Shown here: positions 32,452 through 46,092 of the stretch, one piece after another
Position numbering within the stretch: position 1 is the stretch's first letter
Layout of the letters: every line of letters starts with the position of its first letter
Source: Acephala macrosclerotiorum
Taxonomy: Eukaryota; Ascomycota; Leotiomycetes; Helotiales; Mollisiaceae
Reading direction: 5' to 3'
DNA length: 64,000 bases
Assembly (NCBI GenBank): GCA_014904845.1
Contig: MU119467.1
Coordinates: 1-64,000, forward strand
Notes under the pieces: model-generated
The model's input: only the letters and a program-made list of their open reading frames with translations
The model's database searches: none
Told to the model about the DNA's origin: nothing
Position numbers and translations under genes: made by a program

Positions 32452-35400
32452 ATGGCACCCAGCAGACCCAACCGACCACGAGCAGCGAGCTCCTTCATAT
32501 ACGTACCACATGCGCACGAGAGGGATCAGGATGTCCACATCGACATGCAGTACGCCAAACACAGCGTCCACAATCCGCTAGAATTCGCGAATGAGCCATG
32601 GAAACACTGCGAAAACCACACGAACTGCTACCTTGGATTGAGATTCGATAGGCGCGATGAATTCAAAGAGGAGTTGAAGAAAATGGATGAGGAATTCAAG
32701 AGGGGGATCAAAGAGATGGAGCTGCAGCACGAAATGAACGATGACGACGGAATCCAAGATATGCTGAGGGAAATGCGAGAATCGAATAAAGGCAAGAAAC
32801 TAGAACGGGTAATTCACGAAGAAGAACGAATCAAGCAGACTCGAGTGAACTTTGCCTCATACCCCAAAAAGCAGCAGATGATGGAACATCTCAAGCTAGC
32901 GAAGAAGGCCTGGAAGGAAGAGGTGAACAAAAGGCGGGAAGAATATGTGAAGACGATCAAGAAGCAGCAGGAGGCCGGTCGACACCCTAAGTTTCCCAAG
33001 AGATGGAGTCGCGATCAGAAGTTGGATCTTGAATTGCTCGAGCGAGTCAAAGATTGGAATGTGGATGATGAACCAGAGGACGATACAATTGAGCCGAAGC
33101 CAGAGAATGAATACGGTTTCAGAGCATGCGCAATATATTTCAAGAAGTCGGATGATGGATGGAAACCGGATACTCACGACCATCCGAAGTTCAAAGACGG
33201 GAAGTTTCCGAACCAGAAAATATCGGTGCACGACTTGATACAGCCATCATCCAATACATATACGAACCCCTTGAGCGAGCCTTGCAAAGATGACCAATTG
33301 CGGTACTTCCATTTTCCCTCGAACAACATGCGCTGGATTGAGGTGAGGTCTCAGGTCTCGTAAAATGCCCCCGATCGAGAAATTGACATTGTGTTCTCAG
33401 GAAGCGATGGCACGATACTACGGTGAGGACTCGGGGAATCACAGCGATACGCAAATGCCGAGCAAGAAATCGTCGCAGGCCGAGAAGCTTCTGTCGAGAG
33501 AGTATTGGCGAGGACAGCTTCATGGTGGTGCGGGAGTTGCTGGGAATAGTATCGCAGGTCCAGTGCATGCAAGACATATGAGGTCTAGATGCTCGCTCAT
33601 CCCACTGGGTATGTGACCCCCATTGTCTATACGAACCATATATCATGTTCTGAGGACAACGCCCAACGCACTTCGAGACATCGGGCTCGAACGGGTCTAG
33701 CATCTCATAAACATTTTCGGTCGCCAGCTTGCTCCTTGCATGAGCATTCACTGATCTAGGGCTTATAGACACTTCATCTGGCGCTTGGACACAACGAGGA
33801 CGCACTCCTAAAGCTGCCTCTTTCCCAAGAAATCCCTTGGGCCAGCCGCCGAAGGGCAAAGCCAAGAACTTCGCCATATTTGTAAGTCCAACCCGATGAT
33901 CAGTCACGTATGTCATAACTAAGGCTCACCCAGCTCCCCTATCTCCACTGGGAGACGAACAGCCGTAGAGCTAAAATGGCACAAGTCATCAAGGAAGTCA
34001 CGAAAGAACTTCAAGCCGAAAAAGCCAGAAATGAAGGTAGGGCAACTTCCATCCCACCTAAAGAGAAGCGACAGAAACCAGAAAGAGGATGCCTGCCGTG
34101 GAGAAAAGACCGGAAAGCCGAGGAGAATCTCAAGAAAGAGATAGAGTACGACGACGAAGATGATCAAGGTGGGACGGAAAAGAAGAAGGGTATGTTCGAT
34201 GTGGCGACGAAATGGAAGAGTGCAAAGAATGGCAAGACTTTGGTGAGAAAGAAGTATGCATGATGCCCTAGCTTGGGTGCTTTTGATATTACTGACGATT
34301 TGATAGGAGATGCAAGCTTGGAAGATACTTGTTGGCTCTTGCACAAGTGGCTGACGCTATGGACTACGAGGCGGATGAGAGATTGTTGCGAGAGAATCTC
34401 CACCACAACCCGCCTTTGCATATTCGAAGAACTTTGGACCAATCATATTTCCTGACGCTTGAAGACACCTCCGTTCGCGATAAGGATCAAGTCGTCTACA
34501 GAGAGACTAGAGAAGGTCGGAGTTTTCACACGCGCAATACAAGGGTTGTGATGGTAGACCAACTGTGGCTCTGGATTCTCGACGGCAACACAATCATCAC
34601 TTCCTTCCCACGTCGCTGGGGTAGAAACAAACCTGACCCTTCTGGAGTTCACAAGAGTCTGCGAGAACGTTTAGAAAGCACCTTCGAGGAAGAGATTCAA
34701 TCCGTGTACGACTTGGCTCTTATCATCATCGACCAATGCTCTCGCGTCTTCTTCGATCGTACAAAGCCACTCGACCAAAGACCAGAAGTTATGGATCTCT
34801 TTGCCTCAGCCATAGGCAGAATGACTGAACACACAACCATCGCATACGAGTCTTTTTGGCGAAACATGGAGATACGGAGCATGAAAATCGCACAAAACGG
34901 TACAAACGGCTCTTCAAAGCATTCATATCTCGACATCAACCCCGAAGGGACACTGTTGCGCGAGTCTCAAGATGTGGCAGAGGAGCTGCAGATCATGCTG
35001 AAGATTTACAGCCAACAGTTGCATGTCGTTCGCGACTTCCGAAAAATCCTCGGCCACATGAACGGAGAATCCAAAAACGAGACTGACGAAGTTCGAACCC
35101 TAATCAAGCTCTTGCGCCAGAATCCGATTCTAGTAGGAGACAAAGCGCGGCAGACTGTGCAGCAAGAGTCTTCCCTACCTGTTCCCGAAAGTACAATTCA
35201 GGAAGCGAACGATTTGCTCGAACTGATTCGTAACCGTAAGGCCGAAATCCAAGACTTGGAAGAGGCAGCGCTTCGAACAACGCAGCAGCTTCAAGGCTTG
35301 CTTTCTCTCAAACAGCAGCAAGCAAGTATTATTGAAGCCAAGGCCGCACTGGCAAGAGCAGATGAAAGTGTAAAGCAAGGACGGGCTATCATGGCCTTCA

Positions 35401-36008
35401 CCATCGTTACCATCTTCTTTCTCCCCCTCGGCTTCATAGCCGCCTTTTTCGGTATGAACAATCAGCAAATCAATGCATCACCTTGGATGACTCTACATCA
35501 ACAAATGAGATGGATGTTCGGCGTCTCGACCGCCGTAATCGTGGTCTCAATCTCTATCGCTTTTTCACCCTGGACCCGCGCCACTCTCACCGCCTTCGTC
35601 AAAATCCCCATCATTTTCGTGTTGGAATATACTGGTATTAGAGCTTTGTGGAAATACTACATAGTAGGACATAATTATTTCGAAGAGAAAAACAGGGAGA
35701 GGATTGAGTGGATACATGGTCACAGGAAGAGGGTTGATGCAAGACGGGATGAGGAGGAGAGGAAAGAGAGGGAGAGGGAGGAGGAGGGGTGGATTATTGA
35801 TAGGGATCAGAGGGCGACATTTAAGTTGGTAGATATGTTTTTGCATGGGGAGAAGAAAGAGAAGAAGAAAGCGGAGCAGAGAATGAGTTGGAAGAGGCCG
35901 AGTCTCAAAGATGTTAATGTTGGCGGCTTGGTCGCAAGTGGGGCTTTGAAAGAGGAGGGAGAGGATATTGAGAAGGGCAATAGGACTATTGTGGAGGATG
36001 AGGGGTGA
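32452..36008 (+). CDS. CorA-like Mg2+ transporter protein with long cytosolic N-terminus
   Basis: Predicted exons 32452-33342, 33401-33608, 33760-33881, 33934-34242 and 34317-36008 (1073 aa). Donors are GTGAGG, GTATGT, GTAAGT and GTGAGA; all phases fit. The N-terminal 500 residues include a charged helical region, then ARYYGED, EYWRGQLHGG, HARHMRSRC and LPYLHWETN, motifs shared by large fungal CorA-like proteins. Then come RTLDQSYF, a central region with VYDLALIIIDQCS, and two C-terminal transmembrane helices (about 867-890 and 910-930). FFGMNNQQ holds the CorA GMN selectivity motif. The tail is Glu/Arg/Lys-rich. CorA proteins carry Mg2+, and some relatives carry Zn2+. The role of the large N-terminus is unknown. 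Confidence 0.88.
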
Positions 36009-36056
36009 GATGCGTGAATGATATTCCCTATTCTTGATGCTTCCGCCATTACCAAT

Positions 36057-36420
36057 CTACTTTTTTGATGTCGGCGTCGTCAACTTCCTCAATTCCTTCG
36101 TCAAAAACGTAACTCTATCAGCATCCGTTTTGTGAGCCTTGACCTCTTGATTGCGACGCTTCTGAACATAGGTCAGGGAATCGGACTCTCTTTCCCACTC
36201 CTTCCTTCCACTCTGCGACCTCATTCTGAAAATTCTTGATCTTTCTGTTAGCCTCCTTGATTCCTCCCAAGACAACAGCCATCTTCTCCTGAACAGCGTC
36301 CGGGGGGCATTGGTCGAACAGAGCCAACCGAGCTGGGTAATAAGCCATATATCCCGTCAAGAATTTTCGCGTAAGCTGTACCTCCTGCTGACTCGCCGCG
36401 AGGTTGCTTTGTAGCTTTCA
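36057..36420 (-). pseudogene. Fragment of an unrecognised coiled-coil gene
   Basis: Three consecutive minus-strand pieces in three frames look like parts of one protein: KATKQPRGES, then GYMAYYPARLALFDQCPPDAVQEK with a helical KIKNFQNEVAEWKEG, then SLTYVQKRRNQEVKAHK ending with TSKK and a stop at 36057. At least two frame changes (near 36350 and 36190) are needed. It lies at the edge of the RIP-mutated block, so decay is plausible; short introns cannot be excluded. Confidence 0.4.
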
Positions 36421-36709
36421 GATCCGTATCGTGGTCACTAATCAATTTTTGCAGCCGCCGATTATGTCCTTCAACGTGTTTGAATCTGTGGGCTTCCTGG
36501 ATGGGAGAAGCTCTTTACAACAATGCACGAAGTCCGCAATACTTGCAAGCTTTTGGCACATGTCAACATTCTATCTGCGGAGGCGTAAGTTTTGTTTCCT
36601 TACGTCTTCGGTACTGGGGTCGGTTTTATCCTTTCTATGTTGGCCTGAGTTAAGGCGTGGTGGTATATTGGCACTTGCTGGCAGAGTGGTCATTAAGTCA
36701 ACTAACTGA

Positions 36710-39700
36710 TGTCAATACTAATAACTGATCAATTATCAGCCATTCAATTGCCTAGTTTTTCAATTAATAGCTATTCAATTAATAGATTCTCGAATAATAT
36801 AATTAATTAGTTCTATAATTAGATTTTTGAGATTTTGAAATTATAATTTTGGTATTTTATTATAGTATTTCAATAAGAAGTCGAAACGAAAAAACTTAAT
36901 AAAAACTTTTTAATTGGTTATAATTAAACGAATTAAAATACTATAAATTATTTCTTCTTTCTTTAATGAATTTAAACTTTTAAATATTAATATTATTATT
37001 ACTATTTTACTCAAAATACGACGATTTTATTTATTATTATATTAAAACTATTTTTAATATTTTCTATTCTCGAATTTACGTTATTTTAAATAAATTTTAC
37101 GACTTTTATAATTAATATTTTTAATCGAATAAAAACTAATATTTTTAACTCGAGTATTATTATTAAACGCAATAAATACTCTCGATTTATTTCTATATAT
37201 AACGATTACTACAATTCTTATAATTTTTTTTATAAAAATCTATTTAAAAAATATTCGCTATATATAATTAAATAATCGTTATTCGATAATTAGTTTATTA
37301 TTTTATTGCGTTTTAAAAAATAGTACATTTTTATTAAAATATTTAAAAAATTTCATTAATTTCAAATATAATTGTTAAAATACGTAATAAATAATCATAC
37401 GAAAACGATAAAACGAAATATTATTTTAATATAAATATATAAACATTATAAATAATTATTTTATTTTCGATTTATATTTAAATACTAATTTATAAATTAC
37501 TATAATTCGAACTTTTTTTAATATAAAAACTTTTATTTCGACTCGAATACGCTCGCAAATATTATTAATTATTTTTTTAAAGTATATTATTTCGATGAAA
37601 ATAATAATATTTAACGATTACAAATAAATGAAACAAAAATACAATTATTAAAATATATTAATAAAAATTACAATATAATTATTTTATTTTATTAATAAAA
37701 GTTTATAAACGTTTTTATTGAATAAATAATTTTTAATAATATTAAATATAAAAAAACAATTTTTAAACGTTTTTTTCGATTATTTAAAATTACTAATAAA
37801 AATACTATTATTATAATATTCACGTTTCATATTACGATTAAAAACTAAATTTATAAATATTTTATTTATTTCGAATTTTATATTATTGAAAAAATTTAAT
37901 ACTTTAAATTGAAAATATTTATATTTTTCAACGATTAAAAATCGAAACGAAAAAAAATATTTTTTTTTAGTATTATAATACATTTTATTAATAAATTTAA
38001 TATTATTATAATACGATTAATCGATTTATTAAAACTATCGAAATATAAAAAAACAAATATTAATATATTTAATCAATTTTTTTATATTTTAACAATATAT
38101 CGATATATTAAATTATAATAATAATTTATTATAATAAATATATTATTAAATTTAAAATATTATTTTTTTAATATTTTTAAATACGAAATAATATTTAGTA
38201 TATATTTTAATATTATATAATATAATATATTATTTTATATATTTTTTTAAACGATTCGAAATTATTAATAAAAATTTAAATTATTTTATTTTTAATAATA
38301 TAATAAATAACGATATTATATTTATCGAATTTATAAAAAAAAAAAATTTTAATCTCAAAAAACGTTATTTTTATTATTTCGATTATATTTTTAATTTTAT
38401 CGTCGAATTTTATTTTTTTAATTAAAACGAGAAATTATACAAAAAGCAAATAAACGTAATAAAATTATAAAAACGAAAAAAATTATAATAATAACGCGAA
38501 AAACTAAAAAAATTTTATAATTTAATAATATATATTATAATTTTTAAAAAACGTAACGATTTTTTTATCGCGTTATAAATTATATATAATATTGAAATTA
38601 TTATTAATAAAATTTAAAAATTTATTTTTAATAATAATATATATTAAAACGCGTTTTACACTATAATTAATCGTATTTTCGAATTAAAAATTTTTTTATA
38701 AAAATTTGTTTTAAAATTACGAATTTTTAAAAATAATTTTAATCGCGAAATTAACGAATAAAATTATTTTAATAAAAATAAATAAATTATTTTAAAATTA
38801 ATTAAAAATCGATTAAAATCTTTTTTTTTATAATTAAAAATTTTAAAAACAATATCAATATACAAAATAATGCTTATAAAGTTTTTTATAGTTTTTTATA
38901 GAAATTAATATTTGATTTTAATTTTTTTTTTAATTATTTCGAAAATCTCGAAATATATATTAAAATTAGCGAATTTAAAAATTATTTCAATATTTAAAAT
39001 TCGATTATTTTTATTTAAAATATTATAAAAAATTAATATTTTAAAATAAATATTTCAATCGCGTAAATAATAATAATTGTTTTATATTTTCGTATAAAAT
39101 AAAAATTTTTTAAAAATAATTAAAAAAAAAGTTTAAAATTTTTAAAAACAATTATTTTTTTTTAAATTAAATTAAAAAAACTATAAATCGATAAATATAA
39201 AAAAACGTTTATAAAACGAATAAATAATTTATTATCAACGCTAAAAAAATTACTTTTAAAATTAGATTTTTTTTTAAAAATCTTTTGAATTATATTATAT
39301 TAATAATAAAAAACGAAAATAAATTTATTATATTAATAATTTAATGTAACTAATTATAATACTATTTAAACGAGTTTTTTAATACGAGAAAAAAAGTTTT
39401 TAAATACTAGAAATTTAAAGAAATTAAATAATTTCAATTTGTGTAAATAATATATAATTTTTTTATTATTCTAATTATAAATTTTAAATATAAATATATT
39501 TTTTTTTATTACGAAATAAATTACACAAAAAAATACTAATTTAATAAAAGAATTATTATAGTATTAAAAGTATTTAAATAATTAATAAAAAAAAAAGCAA
39601 TTCAAATAAAACGAGCGTTTAAAATAATTTTATTAAATTTTAATAAAAAATAATAATATATTTTCATTTTTATTTGAATTAATTAGTAATTAATTAATAG

Positions 39701-40292
39701 ATTATTTAAATTATTCAATTGTTTATTTTGCTCGAATAATTAAAGATTAATTGGTTTAATAATTACTCTATTTATTAGTTTCGAGATTAAAATACAAATA
39801 TATTTTTTAATAGAACTCAAGTAAATACCTATGAATTCTATATTATCGAAGTATTTATTTTCAAACTTTTCAACGATTATATTTGTAGAAATTATAGTAA
39901 GTTTTTATTTATTGAATGTATTAACGTAGAATTAAAATATTTTAATAGTATTTTTTATTCGAGAATTTTTTATAAATATTAAAAAAACTAGAAAAATTCG
40001 TATTTCGAAAGAAAAAATAATTAATTTGATAGTAAATTTGATTTTTTAAAATAGTAATTCGAAAGTAATTTAATTGTTTTTAAATAGACTATATTTTGTT
40101 AAAATAGACATAGTAAATTACATTAGTATATTTTGAAATTAGTGTAAAATATTTGTATAAAATTCATAAAACAAAAATTTCTATAAATATTATTATTTTC
40201 TATACGATATATCGAAAGTTCGTATCGATTTCAAATTAATATTTTAAATTCAATATAAGTAAAAAACCAATAAAAATAATTGAAAATATATT
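36710..40292. mobile_element. Old RIP-saturated repeat, possibly hAT-like, plus RIP-affected flank
   Basis: From about 36,780 the sequence is almost only A and T, with scattered CG. The left edge (36,705-36,790) has clustered TGATCA, ATTCAATT and CAATTAATAG motifs that resemble the TGATCAGT/CAGTTGA cluster of the hAT end at 245-350 after C-to-T and G-to-A changes. A similar motif cluster in the other orientation lies near 39,680-39,770. A copy of about 3 kb between these points would suit a hAT element. The stretch 39,790-40,292 is less saturated and may be host flank. No readable ORF remains; the 67-aa frame at 37,780 is an AT artefact. Confidence 0.45.
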
Positions 40293-40428
40293 TATTAGAT
40301 TTTCAAGTAATTTTAATATTAAATAAGTATTGTAATAAATATAATATTTTTGTATTTAATTAAATTTTATTACTTTAATCAATTTAATCAAATTATTAAA
40401 TTCATTGAATATATTACTTAAATTGATA
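40293..40428 (+). repeat. 5' LTR, copy 2 (RIP-mutated)
   Basis: About 136 bp. It matches the intact LTRs when C/T and G/A are equated: TATTAGATTTTCAAGTAA against TGTTAGACTTTCGAGTGG, ending TTGATA for TTGACA. Confidence 0.8.
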
Positions 40429-43400
40429 GATTATAAACTCGAAAAGTATTTATTGAAATCGTTGTATTTTTTTACTTTAAAATATTAATTTTATTCGTTA
40501 TAACGATTTTAGTAGTTTTAATTAATATTATAGTATTTATTTTTACAATATTTTATTACGTTTATAAATAGAATAAAATTGAAATTTTTATAAAGAATAA
40601 TTATTTTCGATTTAAAAATTTTTATTTAATCGCTTTTATTAGTATTTATATTATTAAATTAATTAATAGCAAAAAATCGAAATCGATTTTTTTTGTATTA
40701 ATCGATCGAATTACGATTTAAAAAAAGAAAACTATTAAAATTATTCAAATTATTTTAAATAATATAAACGATAAACTATAAAATAAAATTTTTCTATTAA
40801 TTTTTTTCGAAGATATTAAAATTTTTTAAAACGAATTTAAAAAATACAATAAAATCGTTAATTTAATTTAAATATTTATTTAACGAACGAACTTTGAATA
40901 AAAAAAATTCGAAATTTCTAAAAAAATTAAAAAATTCGCAAATCGTTTCAAGTTTTACAAATTTCAATTTATAACGATTAAAAGACTAATTACCGATAAT
41001 AAAATTTTAGATCGAATTATAGTAATTATTTTTAAAAATAATAATTATAAAAGTACGAAATATTATATTTTTCGTTTACTAAAAATTGAACGCATATTCG
41101 ATAAAGCGATTATTATACTATAAATCTATAATAAAAAAAAGATTTTAATAATTGTAAATTATACTCGTAAAAAAAAATAATAGCGTGATCGTAAACAATC
41201 TCGTAATAACAAATAAATTAAAAATAAAAAGCGAAAAATTGATCGCGATAATCGTAATAATAATAATAATAAATACTATAAAAAAAAGAAAAATAATCGT
41301 AAAAAGTTTAAATTATTAGTATTTCGTTTTATAAAATCTAAAAATCGTTGAAACAATAATAGTAATAACGAGAAACTCGTTAATTATAATAAGTTTAATT
41401 TAAATTAATATAATTAATATATATACTATAGATATTATAAGATTAAATATAAAATAAAATGAAAAAATAAAATTAAAAGAATTTTAAACAAATAAAAATT
41501 ACAATAATTAAATTTATTATTAAAGTAAATATAGTAATTATAAATAAAATATAATAAAATCTTTTTTTTTTTTGTTTATTTTATTGTATTTATAGTATTT
41601 TTACTAGTAATAATAATATTTACTCGATTACTATTTAAAAGTAAAATTGAGAAATATATCGAACGTTTATATAAAAGTTTTATTTATTATTTTCGACAAA
41701 TAAAAACTTATATTAATAAAAAACAATTTTTATTTTTATTATTTTTATTATTTCGAATATTGATTAAACGAATTCAAATTCTATTATTTATTTTAAATTT
41801 TAATATTTTGAAATATTTTAATAATATATAATTTAATTTTATATATTTAAAATATTATTGTAAACGCAATTAAATATTAAAATCAAATTTAAATAACTTT
41901 TTAAAAAAAATTAAAATTTAAAGAAATTTAATATACATTAAATTTTAAAATAATAAAATTAATTTTTATTTTACAATTTATAAAAGATAAAATAGTAATT
42001 ATATTCAAAAAAAAAAAACGAGTAATTAGTATTATAAATAATAAAAATAAAAAAATAATATTTACAATTTTTAAAAATTTTAAAAATAATTTTTTTATAT
42101 TAAATTAATATTAAAATATTAAAAATATTATTATATATTCGACGAATATTACTTTAAATATATCGATGAAAACTCGATTATTAATCGAACTTTTCGAAAT
42201 AATAAATTTTAAAAAAATTCTATAGAAATTTATATATCGACGTTTTAATTATATTAATTATAATATATTTCGAAAATTGATTAATATTATAAATATAAAA
42301 ATATCGAGATTTAAATTATATATTAAATATAAAATATATAAAATTTATATAATAAATAAAATAAAAAAAACTTTTAAAAAAAAAAAAATAATAAAATTAT
42401 TAAAAAAAAGAAAAAATTGTATAATAATATTTCTAGTAAATTATTTAAATTTTATAAAAAAAATTAATATTTTTTTATAATTATAAACGATATAATAAAA
42501 TGTTTTTAAATTAAATTTTTAAAAAATAAAAATATAAAAAAAATCTAATTTTATATTTGTAAAATCTATAGAATTATTAAAAAAAATACAAAAAAAAATA
42601 TTATTTATTTTAAGTATAATAATAAATCGAGCGAATTTAAAAAAGATTTCTAAAAATAATTTAAAATATTATTTAATTTTTCTAAATATAAATTTTATTT
42701 ATTATACAAATACTTATTAAATAATATTATTAGATTTATAATTTACGAAATTAAATTTCTATTGATTTTTTGAGATTATATTATAAAATATACAATTTGA
42801 ATTAAAAATAGAATATTAATAAACGTATTTTTATAATTAATTTTAGAATTTAAATTAAAAAATTAAAAAATATATATATTATTTAAAATTTATATTAAAA
42901 AAAAATTCGATTTTTTAGTATTACAAAAAATTTTAATTACTTTTAAATATCAAATTAATATTAAAAAATTTAAAAATTAATTAAATAAATAAATTTTTAA
43001 AATTAAAAAAAAAAAAATTTTTGTAAATATTATTAAAAATAGTATTTATAAATTATTAAACTACAAAATATTGAAAAAAAACTTTTTTAATTAATATTAA
43101 ATTCTATAAATACAAATTTTTAAAGTTTTTTATTTTTTAAAAATTTAAATATATTATAATAAATTTATTTATTATTAATATTTTAATCGATTATTTTTTT
43201 AATAATAAAATAATTAATAATATTGAAATAAATATTTGCGAAATTAAAATTAAAATAAATTTAAAATTAATAATCGAATAAAATTTTAATATTTAAAGTT
43301 TTAATTAAATTTAAAAGTAATATTTATTTTAAATATTAAAAATTAATAATCGAACGATTAAAAAAATTAAAAGATTTTATAATTTTTTTATTAAAATAAA

Positions 43401-45493
43401 AAAAATAATAAATAACGAAATAAATAATAAAAAAATACTTTTTTTTTTAAACGATAAAACAATTAATAAAAACTTTGAATACTATTTATTTGAACGAAAA
43501 AAAAATCATTTTTTTTAAGTATATTTAGTATTTTATTCGAGTTTTTGATTATTAATAAAATTTTAAAAAAAAAACGCTTTTAATTAAATAAAAACAATCG
43601 TTATTAAACTCGAAATTCTTTAAAAAATAAATATTTATAAAATTATTACGAAAAAACTATTAAATAATAAAAAAATTATTTTAAATAAATAAATATTAAA
43701 AAAAAAATTTAATATTCGTAATAAATTAATTCGATATAAAATTAAAATTGTTATTAAAAAATTCGAATAAATTTATAATATTAATTACTTTAAAACGTTT
43801 ATTTTTATTATAAAATATATAATTTTATAAATATTTTTAATATTTACTATAAAATATAATTTAAAAATAAATTATATTAATATAAATTTAACGTTTTTAA
43901 AAAAAAATTTTAAAAAAAAAATTTATATAAAAATCTTTGAATTTTTTTATAAATTTTATTTTGAATTTAAAAACAAAAATATTTATTTTCTATTTAAAAA
44001 ATTATTTTATAAATTTAAATAAATTTTTCGAGTATAATTCGATAAAATTAAATAATATTTCGAAGAATTAAAATTTATAGTATTTAAAATTAATTTTAAT
44101 TTTTTTATTAAAAAAAAAATTTATATTTTTTTGTTTATTAATAATATACTAATTATTAAAAATAAAATAAATACGAATATTATTAAAATTAAAATTAGAA
44201 AACGTTAAAAAAATAAAAATTTTAATTTTATTATTATTTTTATAGAATTTTAAATCGAAAAAAATCGCGAAAATTATATTTTTATAATTTATTAAAAAAT
44301 ATATATAAACAAATTATTATTACGATTTAATTTTAAATACTCGAATTAAACGAATTTATTATTCTCGTAAAATATAATTTTACGAGAAAAAAAAAAAAAC
44401 TAATTAAATAAAAACGATTTTTATTTTTATAAACAAATTATTAATATTACGATTTATTTAATTAATTGCACGAAATTAAATATTAATTATTATATTAATC
44501 AATTTATTAAATTTATATTTAACGCGTATTTCGAATATTTGCATTTTACGAAATATTTTTTTTAATATTTCAATAGAATAAAAACGATAAAAATTACTTA
44601 TAAAAAAACGTCAATTAAAAATTATAATATATTTTTCGATTTTATATAAAAAACTGAAAACGATTATAAATCGTTTTTAAAATAAATAATAATATTAAAA
44701 AATAAAACAATTTTATAAGTAATACAAAAACAATAAAATATAATATAAAATTCGATAAAAATAAAAATTATAATAATAAATAAAATCGTAAAAAAAATAG
44801 TTTAATTAAAAAAACTATAATCGAAAATCATTTAAAAATCTTTTAAAAAACTTTTTATTTTATATTGTAACAATTTTTTTGTAATCGATTTTAGTACGAA
44901 TACGAAATTCTCGAACAAATTTAAATATATTGAAATTCGATATTTCTATATAAAAAACGATATAATTACTAAAAATAAATTAAAAATAAAATTAGTTTTA
45001 AAAAAAGATTAAATTATAAACATTTTTATAAAACAATTATTTTACGATCGATTTACGATTTACAAAACTATAATAAATTTAAATAAAAACTAGTTTAATA
45101 CAAAGAAAACTGTAGCGCTACTTACGGATTTCAAGGATTAGAACAATAGTAGTGAGAGAATGAGTTGGAATAAAACGAAGACTTTTCTAGGCAGATTTAA
45201 AGTACTCTTTGACTGTAGAATAAAAGCTGAAAATGCTTTATTTAGGATCGAACTTTTATAGAGAGAGTAGACTCTTTTTAGCTCTTTATAAGCTCTTCTA
45301 CGAAGCAGTTGAGACTAGCGCCACAGAGTTTAATGAGGCTCTTTACGACGATTCGACGCTGCAATTAATAAGAGATAAAAGACGATAGATTACAATGATG
45401 GTTGGTGCGGTAGTCACGTGAAGACATTGATTATTTACATCACTTTAGACATTGGAATGGATATATCTCTACAGTGCTCTTCAGCAGGGGGCG

Positions 45494-45629
45494 TGTTAGA
45501 CTTTCGAGTGGTTTTAGTGCTGAGTAAGCACTGCAATGGATATAATGTCCCCGCACTTAGCTAGATCTTACCACCTTAATCAATCCAACCAGTCCATCAA
45601 GTCCATCGAATATATCACTCAAATTGACA
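45494..45629 (+). repeat. 3' LTR, copy 2 (intact)
   Basis: About 136 bp, from TGTTAGAC to TTGACA, nearly identical to the copy 1 LTRs and preceded by the purine tract CAGCAGGGGGCG. Confidence 0.88.
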
Positions 45630-45634
45630 ATACC

Positions 45635-46092
45635 AGTCATGTGTATCATGAGTGCTTCGGAACACTTCCAAAATCTGGCGTTTCAAGATCAGGTCGGTAA
45701 GTGACTCAGAACGGAGAGGGTATCGATTGCCTATGATCCTCCAAATTCAGTGGCATGTTCATTCTTTCTTGATCCGTTGACCCCTGATTACCCGAGGTGT
45801 GATTAGTCGTAGCGCTTACTCCACACCTTGCTCAAGTCCCTGCCCGCATATGCATCCGCATGATAGTTCATTAATGCCAGACTCTGTCAACATCGCAATT
45901 CTGATATATATTTTATGCTTTTGATGAAGAAAGATGAGAAGTTGACTAAAGATGATCAGCGGCACCATCTGCGGAAACTAGGAAAGTTAGCCTCGGCATT
46001 TTGACTTCACCTCACTTCTTCCCCTGAATTGAAGTCCATTACTTCTCTCAAACCCTACGATTCATAATTGATACAAATTCCAATGCCCGAAA
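45635..46092. other. Upstream region of the metallo-beta-lactamase gene
   Basis: Normal composition resumes at once after the LTR. No ORF or repeat is supported; the next gene starts at 46093. Confidence 0.4.

Larger units (their letters stand above)
40293..45629. mobile_element. RIP-mutated LTR retrotransposon, copy 2 (same family as 12092-17295)
   Basis: The interior aligns by eye along its length with copy 1 (for example around 40,470-41,100 against 12,250-12,880). LTRs are 40293-40428 (heavily mutated) and 45494-45629 (intact). The target duplication is ATATT (40288-40292) and ATACC (45630-45634), identical if the left copy took two C-to-T changes. RIP saturation fades after about 45,110, so the last 380 bp of the interior show near-original sequence. 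No coding capacity survives. Confidence 0.88.

Noticed and set aside
33191..33916. 241-aa minus-strand ORF over the CorA-like gene
   Set aside because: It crosses four exons and introns of a well-supported plus-strand gene and shows no family features.
37780..37983. 67-aa minus-strand ORF in the AT-rich block
   Set aside because: It is Phe/Ile/Asn/Lys only, as expected from random reading of AT-saturated DNA.
42277..42480. 67-aa plus-strand ORF in the second retroelement
   Set aside because: It is Ile/Lys/Asn/Leu only and arises from RIP-mutated sequence; the matching region of copy 1 has stops.
12300..45100. AT-rich blocks as mitochondrial DNA insertions or centromere
   Set aside because: LTRs with target duplications, CpG-only cytosine survival and alignable copies explain them as RIP-mutated transposons. 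A centromeric role cannot be judged from sequence alone.
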